Positions 9,397-20,482 of a stretch of DNA of 64,000 nucleotides are shown piece by piece; the first letter of the stretch is position 1, and the number at the start of each line of letters is the position of its first letter. Both the position numbers and the translations under genes were made by a program. This DNA is from an uncultured Paracoccaceae bacterium (GTDB lineage Bacteria; Pseudomonadota; Alphaproteobacteria; Rhodobacterales; Rhodobacteraceae): contig CANMYO010000001.1 in the NCBI GenBank assembly GCA_947502145.1, positions 1,116,001 to 1,180,000 of the forward strand, read 5' to 3'. Under the pieces are notes generated by a model. The model saw only the letters and a program-made list of their open reading frames with translations, ran no database searches and was not told the origin of the DNA.

Positions 9397-10029
9397 ATGA
9401 ACGACATGATCGCCAAAGCGGCCATTGATCGCCGCATCGCCGAGATTATCAGCCCCGTCATTGAGGACATGGGCTACGAAGTTGTGCGCGTCCGGCTGAT
9501 GACCGGCAAGGAAAGCACCCTGCAGATCATGGCGCAGAAACCTGACGGCACAATCGAAGTTGACGATTGCGCCCAGATCAGCACGGCCGTCAGCGCCGTG
9601 ATGGATGTCGAAGACCCGATCCTGGATGCCTATACGCTAGAAGTTTCAAGCCCCGGCATTGATCGCCCGCTGACCCGGTTGAAGGATTTTGACCAGTGGC
9701 AGGGCTTTGAGGCCAAGATCGAAACAGAAGAACTGATTGACGGCCGTCGCCGGTTCAAGGGCCAGCTTGCCGGGATTGACGGCGACGACGTGCTGATCGA
9801 AATCGAGGAAGGCACCATTGGGCTCAAGTTTGACTGGCTGTCGGACGCAAAACTTGTGCTCACCGACGACCTGATCCGCGACGTGCTCAAGGGCCGCAAG
9901 GATGCTGGCCAGATCGACGAAAGCCAGTTCGACGAAGTGCAGACCATTATTGATTCCGACGAAAATGTTGCCCCGCTCAAGACGGGCAAGTCCAAGAAAC
10001 GCCCAAGTGCGAACAAGGAGAACACCTGA
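9397..10029 (+). CDS. rimP: Ribosome maturation factor RimP
   Basis: 210 residues from ATG 9397. The frame runs further upstream, but that part crosses the terminator and the preceding gene and has no family similarity. Conserved parts are [14 protein letters not shown] near the start, [13 protein letters not shown], and the [14 protein letters not shown] signature in the N-terminal domain, followed by the C-terminal SH3-like domain. RimP assists 30S subunit assembly. Its stop and the nusA start share one base (TGATG). Confidence 0.95.
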   Translation: MNDMIAKAAIDRRIAEIISPVIEDMGYEVVRVRLMTGKESTLQIMAQKPDGTIEVDDCAQISTAVSAVMDVEDPILDAYTLEVSSPGIDRPLTRLKDFDQWQGFEAKIETEELIDGRRRFKGQLAGIDGDDVLIEIEEGTIGLKFDWLSDAKLVLTDDLIRDVLKGRKDAGQIDESQFDEVQTIIDSDENVAPLKTGKSKKRPSANKENT

Positions 10030-11654
10030 TGGCAATTACCTCAGCCAACCAGCTTGAGCTTTTGCAAACAGCCGAGGCCGTGGCCCGCGAAAAGATGATC
10101 GACCCCAATCTGGTGGTCGAGGCGATGGAAGAATCGCTCGCCCGCGCCGCAAAGTCCCGCTACGGCGCGGAAATGGACATTCGCGTGGCCATCGACCGCA
10201 AGACCGGCAAGGCCACATTCACCCGCGTCCGCACCGTGGTCGAGGATGAAGAGCTCGAGAATTATCAGGCTGAATTTACCGTCGATCAGGCCAAGCAATA
10301 CATGGAAAACCCCGAGATCGGCCAACAGCTGATCGAAGAGGTCCCACCGGTTGAACTGGGCCGCATCGCTGCGCAATCCGCCAAGCAGGTGATCTTGCAA
10401 AAGGTCCGCGAAGCCGAGCGTGACAAGCAATACGAAGAATTCAAGGACCGCGCGGGCACGATCATCAATGCCGCTGTGAAGCGCGAAGAATACGGCAACG
10501 TCATTGTTGATGTTGGTGCCGGTGAGGCGATCCTGCGCCGTAACGAAAAGATCGGTCGCGAGGCGTATCGCCCGAATGATCGGATTCGCTGCTACATCAA
10601 GGATGTGCGCCGCGAAGTGCGTGGCCCGCAGATTTTCCTGAGCCGGACAGCGCCGGAATTCATGGCAGAGCTTTTCAAGATGGAAGTGCCTGAAATCTAC
10701 GAAGGCATCATCGAGATCAAGGCCGTGGCCCGTGATCCGGGTTCGCGCGCCAAGATCGCCGTCATTTCCTACGATGGCTCGATCGACCCTGTTGGCGCTT
10801 GCGTCGGGATGCGGGGCTCGCGTGTGCAGGCCGTCGTAAACGAGCTTCAGGGCGAGAAAATCGACATCATCCCCTGGAACGAGGACATGCCGACCTTCCT
10901 GGTGAACGCGTTGCAGCCTGCCGAGGTCTCAAAGGTTGTTCTGGACGAAGAGGCCGGCAAGATCGAAGTTGTCGTGCCCGAAGAACAGCTCAGCCTTGCG
11001 ATTGGTCGCCGGGGACAGAACGTGCGTCTGGCCAGCCAGCTGACCGGTCTGGACATCGACATTCTGACCGAAGAAGAAGAATCCAAGCGCCGTCAGGCCG
11101 AGTTTGAAGTGCGGACCAAGCTGTTCATGGATGCGCTTGATCTGGACGAATTCTTTGCGCAACTGCTGGTCTCCGAAGGCTTCACCAACCTCGAAGAGGT
11201 CGCCTACGTCGAGGTCGAAGAACTGCTGGTCATCGAAGGTGTTGACGAAGCCACCGCTGGCGAATTGCAGGCCCGTGCCCGTGACCACCTTGAGGCGATC
11301 AACAACAAGGCGATGGAAAATGCCCGCGCGCTGGGCGTTGAGGACAGCCTTGTCAACTTTGAGGGTCTGACACCGCTGATGGTCGAAGCCCTTGCAAAGG
11401 ATGGCGTAAAGACGCTGGAAGATTTTGCAACCTGCGCCGACTGGGAACTGGCTGGCGGCTGGACAACCGTTGATGGCGAGCGGAGCAAAGACGACGGTGT
11501 GCTGGAGCCCTTTGACGTCAGTCTCGAAGAGGCGCAAGATATGGTCATGACCGCCCGCGTGATGCTGGGTTGGGTTGATCCGGCTGATCTTGTCTCTGAT
11601 GAGGAAGACGCAGACGCCGATGAAAACGCTGAAACCGCGGAGGCGGGGGCCTGA
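10029..11654 (+). CDS. nusA: Transcription termination/antitermination factor NusA
   Basis: 541 residues in the order N-terminal RNA polymerase-binding domain, S1 domain ([15 protein letters not shown] onward), KH1 and KH2 ([14 protein letters not shown] and [16 protein letters not shown]), then two acidic C-terminal AR-like repeats. NusA binds RNA polymerase and nascent RNA and controls pausing, termination and antitermination. It is coupled to rimP upstream and followed by the YlxR gene 22 bases downstream. Confidence 0.97.
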   Translation: MAITSANQLELLQTAEAVAREKMIDPNLVVEAMEESLARAAKSRYGAEMDIRVAIDRKTGKATFTRVRTVVEDEELENYQAEFTVDQAKQYMENPEIGQQLIEEVPPVELGRIAAQSAKQVILQKVREAERDKQYEEFKDRAGTIINAAVKREEYGNVIVDVGAGEAILRRNEKIGREAYRPNDRIRCYIKDVRREVRGPQIFLSRTAPEFMAELFKMEVPEIYEGIIEIKAVARDPGSRAKIAVISYDGSIDPVGACVGMRGSRVQAVVNELQGEKIDIIPWNEDMPTFLVNALQPAEVSKVVLDEEAGKIEVVVPEEQLSLAIGRRGQNVRLASQLTGLDIDILTEEEESKRRQAEFEVRTKLFMDALDLDEFFAQLLVSEGFTNLEEVAYVEVEELLVIEGVDEATAGELQARARDHLEAINNKAMENARALGVEDSLVNFEGLTPLMVEALAKDGVKTLEDFATCADWELAGGWTTVDGERSKDDGVLEPFDVSLEEAQDMVMTARVMLGWVDPADLVSDEEDADADENAETAEAGA

Positions 11655-11676
11655 TGGGCCTCTGATCCCAGACGCG

Positions 11677-12318
11677 ATGACGCGGGGCGGCCAAAAGAAA
11701 CGACGGGACGACGGGCCAGAACGGCGCTGTATCGTGACGGGCGAAAGCCAGCCCAAGGCGGGCCTTGTCCGCTTTGTGGTTGGACCGGACGGTCAGGTCG
11801 TCCCGGATGTGCTTGGCAAACTACCGGGACGGGGCATTTATGTCACCGCGACTCGCGCGGCGCTGGATCAGGCCCAGAAGGGCCAGTTCAGCCGCTCTGC
11901 GAAACAGGCGGTCAACGTGCCGGACGGTCTGGTGGATGAAGTCGAACGCCAGATGGCCCGCCGGGTTGTCGACCTGATCGCCCTGGCGCGCAAAGCGGGC
12001 CTTGCGGTCTGCGGGTTTGAGAAGGTGAAGGGCTGGCTTGCTGGTGGTGAGCGGGTCCGCGTGCTCTTGCAGGCCTCTGACGGGTCAGAGCGGGGCAAGA
12101 CAAAACTATGGACGCCGGAAGGTGCCCGATACTACGGCTGTTTGACCTCTCAGGAATTGGGTTTGGCATTCGGTCGGCAAAGTGTGATACATGGCGCGCT
12201 CGCGACTGGTGGACTCAGCGATCGTGTTGTAGAGGATGCCGCAAAGCTGCGAGGCTTGCGCGAGGATGACGGTGGCAAAACGGCCGCCGGGAAGGACAAG
12301 AAGCTAGATGAGCGATAA
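11677..12318 (+). CDS. YlxR (DUF448)/L7Ae-like RNA-binding protein
   Basis: 213 residues from ATG 11677. A longer frame from 11575 would overlap nusA by 80 bases and is less likely. The N-terminal YlxR domain carries [19 protein letters not shown] and GRGIYV. The C-terminal part ([19 protein letters not shown] onward) resembles the L7Ae/L30e RNA-binding fold. This two-domain form is standard between nusA and infB in alphaproteobacteria. The C-terminus overlaps the infB start by 11 bases. The precise role in translation or RNA binding is not settled. Confidence 0.85.
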   Translation: MTRGGQKKRRDDGPERRCIVTGESQPKAGLVRFVVGPDGQVVPDVLGKLPGRGIYVTATRAALDQAQKGQFSRSAKQAVNVPDGLVDEVERQMARRVVDLIALARKAGLAVCGFEKVKGWLAGGERVRVLLQASDGSERGKTKLWTPEGARYYGCLTSQELGLAFGRQSVIHGALATGGLSDRVVEDAAKLRGLREDDGGKTAAGKDKKLDER

Positions 12319-14788
12319 CGACGGCAAAAAGACACTTGGTCTTGGCGGTTCGCGTCCGAGCAATGTGAAGCAAAGCTTCAGCCACGGACGGACAAAGAAC
12401 GTTGTAGTGGAAACCAAGCGCAAGCGCGTTGTGGTGCCAAAGCCAGGTGCGGCAAAGCCTGCCGGTGGCGGGTCAGCACCTGTGGGTGGTGATCCCAAAA
12501 GACGTCCTGCGGGCATTTCTGATGCGCAGGTCGAACGCCGGATGAAGGCGTTGGCCGAATTCAAGGCGCGCGAAGCGGAAGAAACCGCCAAGCGCGAAGC
12601 CGAGGAAAAGGCCCGCGCAGAAGAGCGCAGCCGCCGCCGCGCAGAGGCGGAAGCCAAGGAAGCCGCTGACCGCGAACGCGAAGAGCGGTCCAAGGCCAAG
12701 GCCGCCGAGGAAGAGGCGAAGAAGCGCGCTGCTGAAACGGCCAAGAACGCGCCAGCAGCCCCCGTTGCCGCGCCGCCGGGTGAAACCGCGGTTGACCGGC
12801 CAACGTCGCGCGGCCCCTCCAAAACTGATCGTGATCGCGAAAACCAGGATCGCAACAACAAGTCCAAGCCGGGCCGCAACGACGACGATGGTCGCCGCTC
12901 TGGCAAGTTGACCCTGAATGACGCCCTGCGTGGCGGCGGCGGTCGCCAGAAATCCATGGCCGCTATGAAACGCAAGCAGGAACGCGCGCGCCAAAAGGCG
13001 ATGGGCGGTCAGGTTGAGCGTGAAAAGGTTGTGCGTGACGTTCAGCTGCCAGAGGCCATCACCGTTGGTGAACTTGCCAACCGCATGGCAGAGCGTGTCT
13101 CGGATGTTGTCAAGGCGCTGATGACGAACGGCATCATGGCGACACAGACGCAGACCATTGATGCAGATACCGCTGAACTGATCATCGAAGATTTTGGCCA
13201 CAAGGTTGTGCGCGTCTCTGATTCCGATGTTGAAGACGTCATTCAGCAGGAAGAAGACAAAGCCTCTGATCTTCGGCCACGTGCGCCGATCATCACGATC
13301 ATGGGCCACGTTGACCACGGTAAAACCTCGCTTCTGGATGCGATCCGCAAAACCCGCGTTGTCGCGGGCGAAGCAGGCGGGATCACCCAGCACATCGGGG
13401 CCTATCAGGTGCAGACGGAAGGCGGCCAGTTGCTGTCATTCCTTGATACGCCGGGCCACGCTGCCTTTACCTCGATGCGCTCACGCGGCGCACAGGTGAC
13501 GGATATCGTTGTTCTTGTGGTGGCGGCCGATGACGCGGTGATGCCGCAGACGATCGAGGCGATTAACCACGCCAAGGCGGCCAAGGTGCCGATGATCGTT
13601 GCGATCAACAAGATCGACCGTGAGGCGGCGAACCCCGACAAGGTCCGCACTGATCTCCTGCAGCACGAGGTCATCGTTGAAAAGATGTCCGGTGAGGTGC
13701 AGGACGTCGAAGTGTCGGCCATCACCGGTCAGGGGCTTGATAACCTGCTTGAGGCGATTGCCCTGCAGGCAGAGATTCTGGAACTGAAGGCCAACCCGGA
13801 TCGGGCCGCCATGGGCGCCGTGATCGAGGCACAGCTGGACGTGGGCCGCGGCCCCGTCGCGACAGTGCTGGTGCAAAACGGGACGCTGCGTCAGGGTGAT
13901 ATCTTTGTTGTGGGTGAACAATGGGGTAAGGTCCGCGCATTGATTGACGACAAGGGTGACCGCGTAAAAGAAGCCGGTCCATCTGTCCCGGTCGAGGTGC
14001 TTGGCCTCAACGGCACGCCAGAGGCGGGCGATGTTCTGAACGTCGTTGATACCGAGGCGCAGGCGCGTGAAATCGCCGATTACCGTGAAAAGGCCGCCAA
14101 GGACAAACGGGCCGCAGCCGGTGCCGCAACGACGCTGGAACAGCTGATGGCAAACGCCAAAGCTGACGAAGATGTGTCGGAACTGCCGATTCTGGTCAAA
14201 GCGGACGTGCAGGGCTCTGCCGAAGCCATCGTTCAGGCGATGGAAAAGATCGGCAACGACGAAGTGCGCGTGCGGGTGCTGCACTCTGGTGTGGGCGCGA
14301 TCACGGAAACGGATATCGGACTGGCTGAAGCCTCCGGCGCGCCGGTGTTTGGCTTTAACGTCCGGGCCAATACGACGGCACGGAACGTGGCAAACCAGAA
14401 AGGCGTGGAAATCCGCTACTATTCGGTGATCTACGATCTTGTGGATGACGTGAAGGCCGCCGCTTCGGGTCTGCTCTCTGCCGAGATCAAGGAAAAGTTC
14501 ATCGGCTACGCCAACATCAAAGAGGTCTTCAAGGTCTCCAATATTGGCAAGGTGGCTGGGTGTCTCGTGACCGAAGGTGTGGCGCGGCGTTCTGCCGGCG
14601 TGCGCCTGCTGCGCGACAACGTGGTGATCCACGAAGGGACGCTCAAGACGCTCAAGCGCTTCAAGGACGAAGTGCCCGAGGTCCAGTCAGGTCAGGAATG
14701 CGGCATGGCGTTTGAAAACTACGACGACATCCGTCCCGACGATGTGATCGAAATCTTCGAACGGGAAGAGGTCGAACGCAGCCTCTGA
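12308..14788 (+). CDS. infB: Translation initiation factor IF-2
   Basis: 826 residues. The N-terminus has a long, charged, low-complexity region rich in Ala, Glu, Arg and Lys (about 75-230). Then come IF2_N and the G domain with GHVDHGKTS (from Gly333), DTPGHAAF and NKID, followed by domains II, III and IV. IF-2 is a GTPase that brings initiator tRNA to the 30S subunit and promotes 70S joining. It is the last gene of the rimP operon, followed by a clear terminator. Confidence 0.98.
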   Translation: MSDNDGKKTLGLGGSRPSNVKQSFSHGRTKNVVVETKRKRVVVPKPGAAKPAGGGSAPVGGDPKRRPAGISDAQVERRMKALAEFKAREAEETAKREAEEKARAEERSRRRAEAEAKEAADREREERSKAKAAEEEAKKRAAETAKNAPAAPVAAPPGETAVDRPTSRGPSKTDRDRENQDRNNKSKPGRNDDDGRRSGKLTLNDALRGGGGRQKSMAAMKRKQERARQKAMGGQVEREKVVRDVQLPEAITVGELANRMAERVSDVVKALMTNGIMATQTQTIDADTAELIIEDFGHKVVRVSDSDVEDVIQQEEDKASDLRPRAPIITIMGHVDHGKTSLLDAIRKTRVVAGEAGGITQHIGAYQVQTEGGQLLSFLDTPGHAAFTSMRSRGAQVTDIVVLVVAADDAVMPQTIEAINHAKAAKVPMIVAINKIDREAANPDKVRTDLLQHEVIVEKMSGEVQDVEVSAITGQGLDNLLEAIALQAEILELKANPDRAAMGAVIEAQLDVGRGPVATVLVQNGTLRQGDIFVVGEQWGKVRALIDDKGDRVKEAGPSVPVEVLGLNGTPEAGDVLNVVDTEAQAREIADYREKAAKDKRAAAGAATTLEQLMANAKADEDVSELPILVKADVQGSAEAIVQAMEKIGNDEVRVRVLHSGVGAITETDIGLAEASGAPVFGFNVRANTTARNVANQKGVEIRYYSVIYDLVDDVKAAASGLLSAEIKEKFIGYANIKEVFKVSNIGKVAGCLVTEGVARRSAGVRLLRDNVVIHEGTLKTLKRFKDEVPEVQSGQECGMAFENYDDIRPDDVIEIFEREEVERSL

Positions 14789-14815
14789 CTGTGGCGATAC
14801 TCTAACGGAATTTGG

Positions 14816-14842
14816 GGGCGGGCCGGTGGTCCGCCCTTTTTT
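14816..14842 (+). terminator. Rho-independent terminator after infB
   Basis: Stem GGGCGG (14816-14821) with CCGCCC (14831-14836), then six T. It starts 28 bases after the infB stop. Confidence 0.85.
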
Positions 14843-14854
14843 CGTGGCTAACAC

Positions 14855-14880
14855 GTCTTAACGGGCAAGATGGTTAAGAC
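14855..14880. repeat. Perfect 8-bp inverted repeat GTCTTAAC...GTTAAGAC
   Basis: The arms at 14855-14862 and 14873-14880 are separated by 10 bases, in the spacer between the converging infB and mutT genes. A second inverted repeat, GCAAAAT (14966-14972) with ATTTTGC (14987-14993), lies nearby. They may be transcript ends or protein sites. No T-run follows either arm pair on the mutT strand. Confidence 0.5.
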
Positions 14881-15033
14881 CGCTGCCTTAATCCCCCTGA
14901 TTTGAAAAATCGTCTGCATGGGTTGTGCATGGGTTCTTCATAGGATGTGCCCCCGTTAACCCCTAGCAAAATGGGCGTTAACCGTTATTTTGCGCCCGAT
15001 TCGCGGGCTTTGTCTCTGGCGTTAATCTTTGCG

Positions 15034-15432
15034 CTAAAGCCAGTCGCGCAGGATCGGGATCAGTGGGACATCGGCGGCGGGCATCGGGTAGTCCCGCAGC
15101 TGATTGGCCCGCACCCATTTCAGCGCCTGCCCTTCGCGCGATTGCGGTGTGCCGTTCCATTTGCGGCAGGCAAAAAGCGGCATCAGCAGGTGGAAGTCTT
15201 CATAGCTGTGTGACGCAAAGGTCAGCGGCGCAAGGCAGGATTGCCATGTATCAATGCCCAGTTCTTCCTGTAGTTCCCGGATCAGGGCCACCTCGGGTGT
15301 TTCGCCCGGTTCGACCTTGCCGCCGGGGAATTCCCACAGACCCGCCATCGCCTTGCCTTCAGGGCGTTGCGCCAGCAGGACACGCCCATCCACATCAATC
15401 AGCGCGACGGCCGAAACAAGCACCGATTTCAT
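15034..15432 (-). CDS. mutT: 8-oxo-dGTP diphosphatase (MutT)
   Basis: 132 residues, the normal MutT size. The Nudix box runs from Gly38 to about 60, with GKVEPGETPEVAL, then RELQEELGI, matching Gx5Ex7REUxEExGU. The enzyme hydrolyses oxidised dGTP and so prevents A:T to C:G changes. It is the last gene of the PPIase-argJ-mutT operon, and its start overlaps the argJ stop by four bases. Confidence 0.92.
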   Translation of the reverse strand: MKSVLVSAVALIDVDGRVLLAQRPEGKAMAGLWEFPGGKVEPGETPEVALIRELQEELGIDTWQSCLAPLTFASHSYEDFHLLMPLFACRKWNGTPQSREGQALKWVRANQLRDYPMPAADVPLIPILRDWL

Positions 15433-16643
15433 GATCGGTAGTCAGCGTTGATGCGGATGTATTCATGGGTCAGATCGCAGGTCCAGATCGTTGCCGCGCC
15501 CTCCCCCAGACCCAGGTCGATCCCAACCGTAAGGTTCTTATTTTTCATGTAGGCTGCGGCATTATCTTCCGAATATGATGGGTCACGCCATCCTTCGCGG
15601 GCCAGCACCATATCGCCCAATGTGATGGTCAGGCGGTCCCGGTCGGCTAAGGCGCCGGATTTGCCTACCGCCATGACGATGCGACCCCAGTTCGGGTCCT
15701 CACCAGCGATTGCAGTCTTGACCAGCGGCGAATTGGCCGTGGCCAGACCGACCTTGCGGGCATCCTGTTCTGATGCGGCGCCGGTCACATTGATGGTCAC
15801 GAACTTCGTCGCCCCCTCCCCATCGCGCACCACAAGATGCGCAAGCTCCAGCATGAGAGCGTGCAGCGCCTCTTCAAAGATCGGATCGTGCGTGACGTTC
15901 ACACCCGATTTACCGGTTGCTGCGATCATCAGCGTGTCCGACGTTGACGTATCGCTGTCCACTGTGATGTTGTTGAAGGTCCGATTTGTCAGCTTTGACA
16001 GGGTGGCCTGCAACGGGTCATAGGCAATCTCAGCATCAGTAAAGATGTAAACCAGCATCGTCGCCATATCTGGCGCGATCATGCCGGACCCTTTGGCGAT
16101 CCCTGCGATCCTGACCTGTTTGCCGCCAATCGAAACGGTTTTTGCCGCACCTTTGGCAAATGTATCGGTGGTCATGATTGCCTTTGCCGCGACATCCATG
16201 GCATCGGCGGATTGTGCTTTGTGCAGGTGCTCCAGCGTTGCAATGATACGATCATGGGGCAGCGGTTCGCCGATCACCCCGGTCGAGGCGGTAAAGACCC
16301 GCTCTGCCGGAATACCAGCGACGTCGGAAACGGCTTTTGCCAGGGCGGCGACCGACTCTGTTCCAGCACGGCCGGTAAAGGCGTTTGCGTTGCCTGAATT
16401 GACCAGAATGGCCGCCCCGTCGCTTTGCGCAGCACCCAGTTTGGCCTGACAATCAAGTACTGGCGCGGCCCGCGTCGCAGAGCGGGTGAATACGCCCGCC
16501 ATGGTGGTGCCGGCGCTCAGGCAGGCCAACATGACGTCTTCGCGGTTCTTGTATTTCACGCCAGCGGCGGCACTTGCGAAGGTGACGCCGTCAATGGCGG
16601 GAAGGTCCGGGAACGCCTTTGGCGCAAGCGGTGACAGGGGCAT
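15429..16643 (-). CDS. argJ: Bifunctional ornithine acetyltransferase/N-acetylglutamate synthase ArgJ
   Basis: 404 residues. The autocleavage site is in KGSGMIAPDMATML; cleavage before Thr195 would create the alpha and beta chains, and this Thr is the nucleophile. Other conserved segments are NSGNANAFTG (82-91) and TASTGVIGE (118-126). ArgJ transfers acetyl from acetylornithine to glutamate in the cyclic arginine pathway. Its start overlaps the PPIase stop (TAATG). Confidence 0.96.
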   Translation of the reverse strand: MPLSPLAPKAFPDLPAIDGVTFASAAAGVKYKNREDVMLACLSAGTTMAGVFTRSATRAAPVLDCQAKLGAAQSDGAAILVNSGNANAFTGRAGTESVAALAKAVSDVAGIPAERVFTASTGVIGEPLPHDRIIATLEHLHKAQSADAMDVAAKAIMTTDTFAKGAAKTVSIGGKQVRIAGIAKGSGMIAPDMATMLVYIFTDAEIAYDPLQATLSKLTNRTFNNITVDSDTSTSDTLMIAATGKSGVNVTHDPIFEEALHALMLELAHLVVRDGEGATKFVTINVTGAASEQDARKVGLATANSPLVKTAIAGEDPNWGRIVMAVGKSGALADRDRLTITLGDMVLAREGWRDPSYSEDNAAAYMKNKNLTVGIDLGLGEGAATIWTCDLTHEYIRINADYRS

Positions 16644-17485
16644 TACTTGGGCTCCAGCAAATCCAGATTGTTCAGCAAAGCGGGATCAAAGGCACCATCT
16701 TCCGGCAGTTCCACAGGGACAGAGTCTCGCAGGCTGGCGATATGGGCGTCGATTGCCTTTTCCTGCAGTTGGCGCTCAAGGTCGGGGCGTACGGCCTCCA
16801 ACTCGGGCAATGGCTTAGTGCGCTGATCGTTCAGGCGAACGATGTGCCAGCCGAATTGCGTCTGCACCGGGCCAGAGATATCGCCGATCTCAAGGTCTTT
16901 CACCGCGGTTTCAAACTCGGGCACCATCATGCCCGCGCCAAACCATCCCAGCTCTCCGCCGGATGGCCCCGATGGGCCGGTGGAAACTTCCTTTGCGATC
17001 TCTGCAAACTCTGCGCCATTGGCGACCCGTTCCGCGGCCTGAACGGCTTCTTCTTCGGTCTCAACCAACAGGTGGGACGCGTTCCATTCCGTTTCCGGCG
17101 CAGCACCCTCTGTCATCTCCGCAAATGCGGCTTCGATCGCTTCTTCTGTGACGGCCTGTATTGCCACCTCGTTGATCGCCTCACCGGCCAGCAGGGTACG
17201 GGTTTCATTTGTCAGGGCATAAGCGACCCGCGCAGGCGGGTTCGTCACGGTGTCAGCCAAAAGCTGTTGCTGCACAAGTTGATCAAGAATGCCATCAAAC
17301 AGGACATCCGGCGGAAACTGCTCGTATTGGCTGGGCAGTTGCGTGCGAATGATGATCATCTCGCCGAGTGTGATTTCCGTATCACCCACGCGGGCAACCA
17401 CAGTTTCGGCGTCCTGCGCGGCGACGGGGGCCGCCAAGGCAATCAAAAGGGCGAAACTGCCCGCAAAAGTCACATGTTTCAGCAT
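16643..17485 (-). CDS. Periplasmic parvulin-type peptidyl-prolyl isomerase
   Basis: 280 residues from the ATG at 17485, preferred over the longer frame because AAGGGA lies about 7 bases upstream and a signal peptide then begins at once (FALLIALAAPVAAQ). The N-terminal SurA/PrsA-like helical part is followed by a rotamase domain at about 136-217 (HLLVETEEEA, FGWHIVRL). The protein probably helps fold exported proteins in the periplasm. It is the first gene of the operon with argJ and mutT and is divergent from secA. Confidence 0.88.
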   Translation of the reverse strand: MLKHVTFAGSFALLIALAAPVAAQDAETVVARVGDTEITLGEMIIIRTQLPSQYEQFPPDVLFDGILDQLVQQQLLADTVTNPPARVAYALTNETRTLLAGEAINEVAIQAVTEEAIEAAFAEMTEGAAPETEWNASHLLVETEEEAVQAAERVANGAEFAEIAKEVSTGPSGPSGGELGWFGAGMMVPEFETAVKDLEIGDISGPVQTQFGWHIVRLNDQRTKPLPELEAVRPDLERQLQEKAIDAHIASLRDSVPVELPEDGAFDPALLNNLDLLEPK

Positions 17486-17523
17486 TAAACGATCCCTTGA
17501 TGTGTCGCGCATGGGGCGCAACG

Positions 17524-17552
17524 TTGACACTGCATATTCCGGCCCTTACATC
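17524..17552 (+). promoter_or_regulatory. Predicted sigma-70 promoter of secA
   Basis: A consensus -35 TTGACA (17524-17529), a 17-base spacer and TACATC (17547-17552). The start would be near 17559, leaving a leader of about 114 bases before secA. Confidence 0.6.
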
Positions 17553-17672
17553 CCAAAGAAGCCTCGAGGGGGCTGGTCTTGAACCCTGTTTAGGCTGGGC
17601 ATGACGTGCCCACAAGCAACCTCCTCTCAATTCGATGTTAGATTGGCGCAACAGTGCCATTGCGGAGTTCAT

Positions 17673-20378
17673 ATGCTGGGTTTTGAGACGATCAGTAAGA
17701 AAGTGTTTGGCACGCCAAGTGACCGCAAGGTCAAAAAGGTCCGCCCACTGGTCGCAAAGATCAATGCGCTGGAAGACGAATTTTCCAAGCTCACCGATGA
17801 GGGCATCAAGGAAAAGACCGAAGCGCTGGCACAACGCGCGATGGGCGGTGAGGATCTTGATAACCTCTTGCCCGAAGCCTTTGCCAACTGCCGTGAGGCG
17901 GCAAAGCGCGCGTTGGGCCTGCGGGCCTTTGATACCCAGCTGGTTGGCGGGATCTTCCTGCATCAGGGCAATATTGCCGAGATGAAAACAGGCGAGGGCA
18001 AAACCCTTGTGGCGACCTTTCCGGCCTACCTCAATGCGCTGACAGGGAAAGGCGTGCACATCGTTACGGTGAACGACTACCTCGCCAAACGCGACGCAGA
18101 ATGGATGAGCAAGGTTTATGGTGCGCTGGGCCTCACGACGGGCGTGGTTTACCCACAGCAGCCCGAAGAGGAAAAGAAAGAAGCCTACGCCTGCGACATC
18201 ACCTATGCCACCAACAACGAACTTGGCTTTGATTACTTGCGCGACAACATGAAATCGGAACTGGACCAGATGTTCCAGCGGCCGCACAACTTTGCCGTTG
18301 TGGATGAGGTCGACAGTATTCTGATCGACGAAGCGCGCACGCCGCTGATCATCTCTGGTCCGGCACAGGACCGGTCCGAGATGTATCGCGAGATCGACAA
18401 GATCATCCCCGGTGTTGAGGATGCGCATTTCACCCTTGACGAAAAGACGCGGCAGGCAACCTTTACCGATGAAGGCAACGACTGGCTCGAAGAGCAGCTG
18501 GCGCGTATCGGCCAATTGCCGGAAGGTCAGACCCTTTATGACCCGGAGTCTGCGACAATTGTTCATCACGTCAGCCAGGGCCTGAAGGCGCACAAACTGT
18601 TCACCAGGGACAAGGACTACATCGTGCGCGATGGCGAGGTTGTCCTGATTGATGAATTTACCGGGCGTATGATGGTGGGCCGGCGACTATCCGACGGTCT
18701 TCATCAGGCGATCGAGGCCAAGGAAGGCGTTGCGATCAAACCGGAGAACGTGACGCTCGCATCCGTCACCTTCCAAAACTATTTCCGGCTTTATGAAAAA
18801 CTGGCCGGCATGACCGGGACAGCATTGACCGAAGCCGAAGAGTTTCAGGAAATCTACGGCCTAGGCGTTGTTGAGGTGCCAACCAACAAGCCCATCGCCC
18901 GTGTTGACGAACATGACCAAGTCTACCGCACCGCAAAAGAGAAATTCGACGGCGTGGTGAAAGAGATCAAGGCAGCCAATGAAAAGGGACAACCGATCCT
19001 TGTCGGGACAACGTCGATTGAGAAGTCAGAGTTTCTGGCCAATCTTCTGAACGCGGAAGGGATCAAGCACAATGTCCTGAATGCCCGTCAGCACGAGCAG
19101 GAAGCGCAGATCGTTGCGGATGCCGGCAAACTTGGTGCTGTTACGATTGCGACGAATATGGCTGGTCGGGGTACCGACATTCAGCTGGGCGGCAATGTCG
19201 AAATGAAGGTTCTTGAAGCGCTTGCTGCTGATCCAGAGGCGAACCCGGACGCGCTGCGCGAAAAGATCACTGAAGAACATGCTGACGAGAAACAGAAGGT
19301 GCTGGCCGCTGGCGGATTGTTCGTGCTGGCCACGGAACGTCACGAAAGTCGGCGGATTGATAACCAGCTGCGCGGCCGGTCCGGCCGACAGGGTGATCCG
19401 GGGCGGTCTTCGTTTTTCCTGTCGCTCGAAGATGACCTGATGCGCATTTTTGGGTCAGAGCGGCTCGACAAGGTGCTAGGCACGCTTGGTATGAAAGAAG
19501 GCGAAGCCATCGTGCATCCTTGGGTCAACAAGTCGCTCGAACGTGCGCAGGCCAAGGTCGAAGGTCGCAACTTTGACATCCGCAAGCAGCTCTTGAAATT
19601 TGACGACGTGATGAATGAACAGCGCAAGGTGATATTCTCACAGCGGCGCGACATCATGGAATCTTCAGACCTGTCCGATGTCGTGCGCGATATGCGGCTG
19701 CAGGTGATCGAGGATCTGGTGGATGACTACATGCCACCGAAATCCTACGCTGACCAGTGGGATACAGAGGGGCTCTACGCCGCTGTGATTCAGGAGCTGG
19801 GCGTTGATGCGCCAGTGATGAAATGGGCAGAAGAAGAAGGCGTCGACAATGACGTCATGCGCGAACGCCTGGAAGAAAACACCGACGCTTTCATGGCCGA
19901 AAAGGAAAAGGCCTTTGGCGCTGAAACCATGCGCAACATCGAAAAGCAGCTGTTGCTGCAGACCATTGATGGCAAGTGGCGCGAACATCTGCTGACGCTT
20001 GAGCACTTGCGCGCTGTGGTCGGTTTCCGTGGCTATGCGCAACGTGACCCGCTGAACGAATACAAGACAGAGGGTTTCCAGCTGTTCGAGCGGTTGCTTG
20101 ACGGGCTGCGCGCCGATGTCACGCAAAAGCTTAGCCAGATCCGACCGATGTCCGCGGAAGAGCAGGAGGCGCTGATCGCGCAGATGCGTGCGGCACAGGA
20201 ACAGGCCGCTGGAGAAGGCGTTGCACGCGCGACAAGCTCTGCCACGCCCGAGGGCGCGACGCCGCGCGAAGGCTTTGTCGAAGACGACCCGAGCACATGG
20301 GGAAGTCCTGGCCGAAACGACGCCTGCCCCTGCGGATCCGGCAAGAAATTCAAGCATTGTCACGGCAAACTCGCTTAG
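17673..20378 (+). CDS. secA: Preprotein translocase ATPase SecA
   Basis: 901 residues from ATG 17673, preceded by GGAG; the 24 extra in-frame upstream codons lack SecA similarity. Walker A MKTGEGKT is near 103-110, and the DEAD-type Walker B with [14 protein letters not shown] follows. The C-terminus ends in the zinc-binding SEC-C motif [14 protein letters not shown] used for SecB and phospholipid contact. SecA drives proteins through SecYEG. Confidence 0.98.
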   Translation: MLGFETISKKVFGTPSDRKVKKVRPLVAKINALEDEFSKLTDEGIKEKTEALAQRAMGGEDLDNLLPEAFANCREAAKRALGLRAFDTQLVGGIFLHQGNIAEMKTGEGKTLVATFPAYLNALTGKGVHIVTVNDYLAKRDAEWMSKVYGALGLTTGVVYPQQPEEEKKEAYACDITYATNNELGFDYLRDNMKSELDQMFQRPHNFAVVDEVDSILIDEARTPLIISGPAQDRSEMYREIDKIIPGVEDAHFTLDEKTRQATFTDEGNDWLEEQLARIGQLPEGQTLYDPESATIVHHVSQGLKAHKLFTRDKDYIVRDGEVVLIDEFTGRMMVGRRLSDGLHQAIEAKEGVAIKPENVTLASVTFQNYFRLYEKLAGMTGTALTEAEEFQEIYGLGVVEVPTNKPIARVDEHDQVYRTAKEKFDGVVKEIKAANEKGQPILVGTTSIEKSEFLANLLNAEGIKHNVLNARQHEQEAQIVADAGKLGAVTIATNMAGRGTDIQLGGNVEMKVLEALAADPEANPDALREKITEEHADEKQKVLAAGGLFVLATERHESRRIDNQLRGRSGRQGDPGRSSFFLSLEDDLMRIFGSERLDKVLGTLGMKEGEAIVHPWVNKSLERAQAKVEGRNFDIRKQLLKFDDVMNEQRKVIFSQRRDIMESSDLSDVVRDMRLQVIEDLVDDYMPPKSYADQWDTEGLYAAVIQELGVDAPVMKWAEEEGVDNDVMRERLEENTDAFMAEKEKAFGAETMRNIEKQLLLQTIDGKWREHLLTLEHLRAVVGFRGYAQRDPLNEYKTEGFQLFERLLDGLRADVTQKLSQIRPMSAEEQEALIAQMRAAQEQAAGEGVARATSSATPEGATPREGFVEDDPSTWGSPGRNDACPCGSGKKFKHCHGKLA

Positions 20379-20397
20379 GACCTGCCACATTTATGTC

Positions 20398-20425
20398 TTG
20401 TTAATACCTTTGTGCCGTCTATCTG
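20398..20425 (+). promoter_or_regulatory. Possible promoter for the envelope gene pair after secA
   Basis: TTGTTA (20398-20403), 16 bases, then TATCTG (20420-20425), between secA and the next gene. The -10 match is only partial, and no terminator is seen after secA, so read-through is equally possible. Confidence 0.3.
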
Positions 20426-20482
20426 CGGTCACGGATTGAAGCCATTTCTGCCTCTAACCCTTGCTGGGTAGAGGATGGGAAC

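Noticed and set aside
17382-18593. A 403-residue minus-strand frame across the secA start
   Set aside because: Covers the secA promoter, the PPIase start and the SecA ATPase motifs; no domain in the predicted protein.
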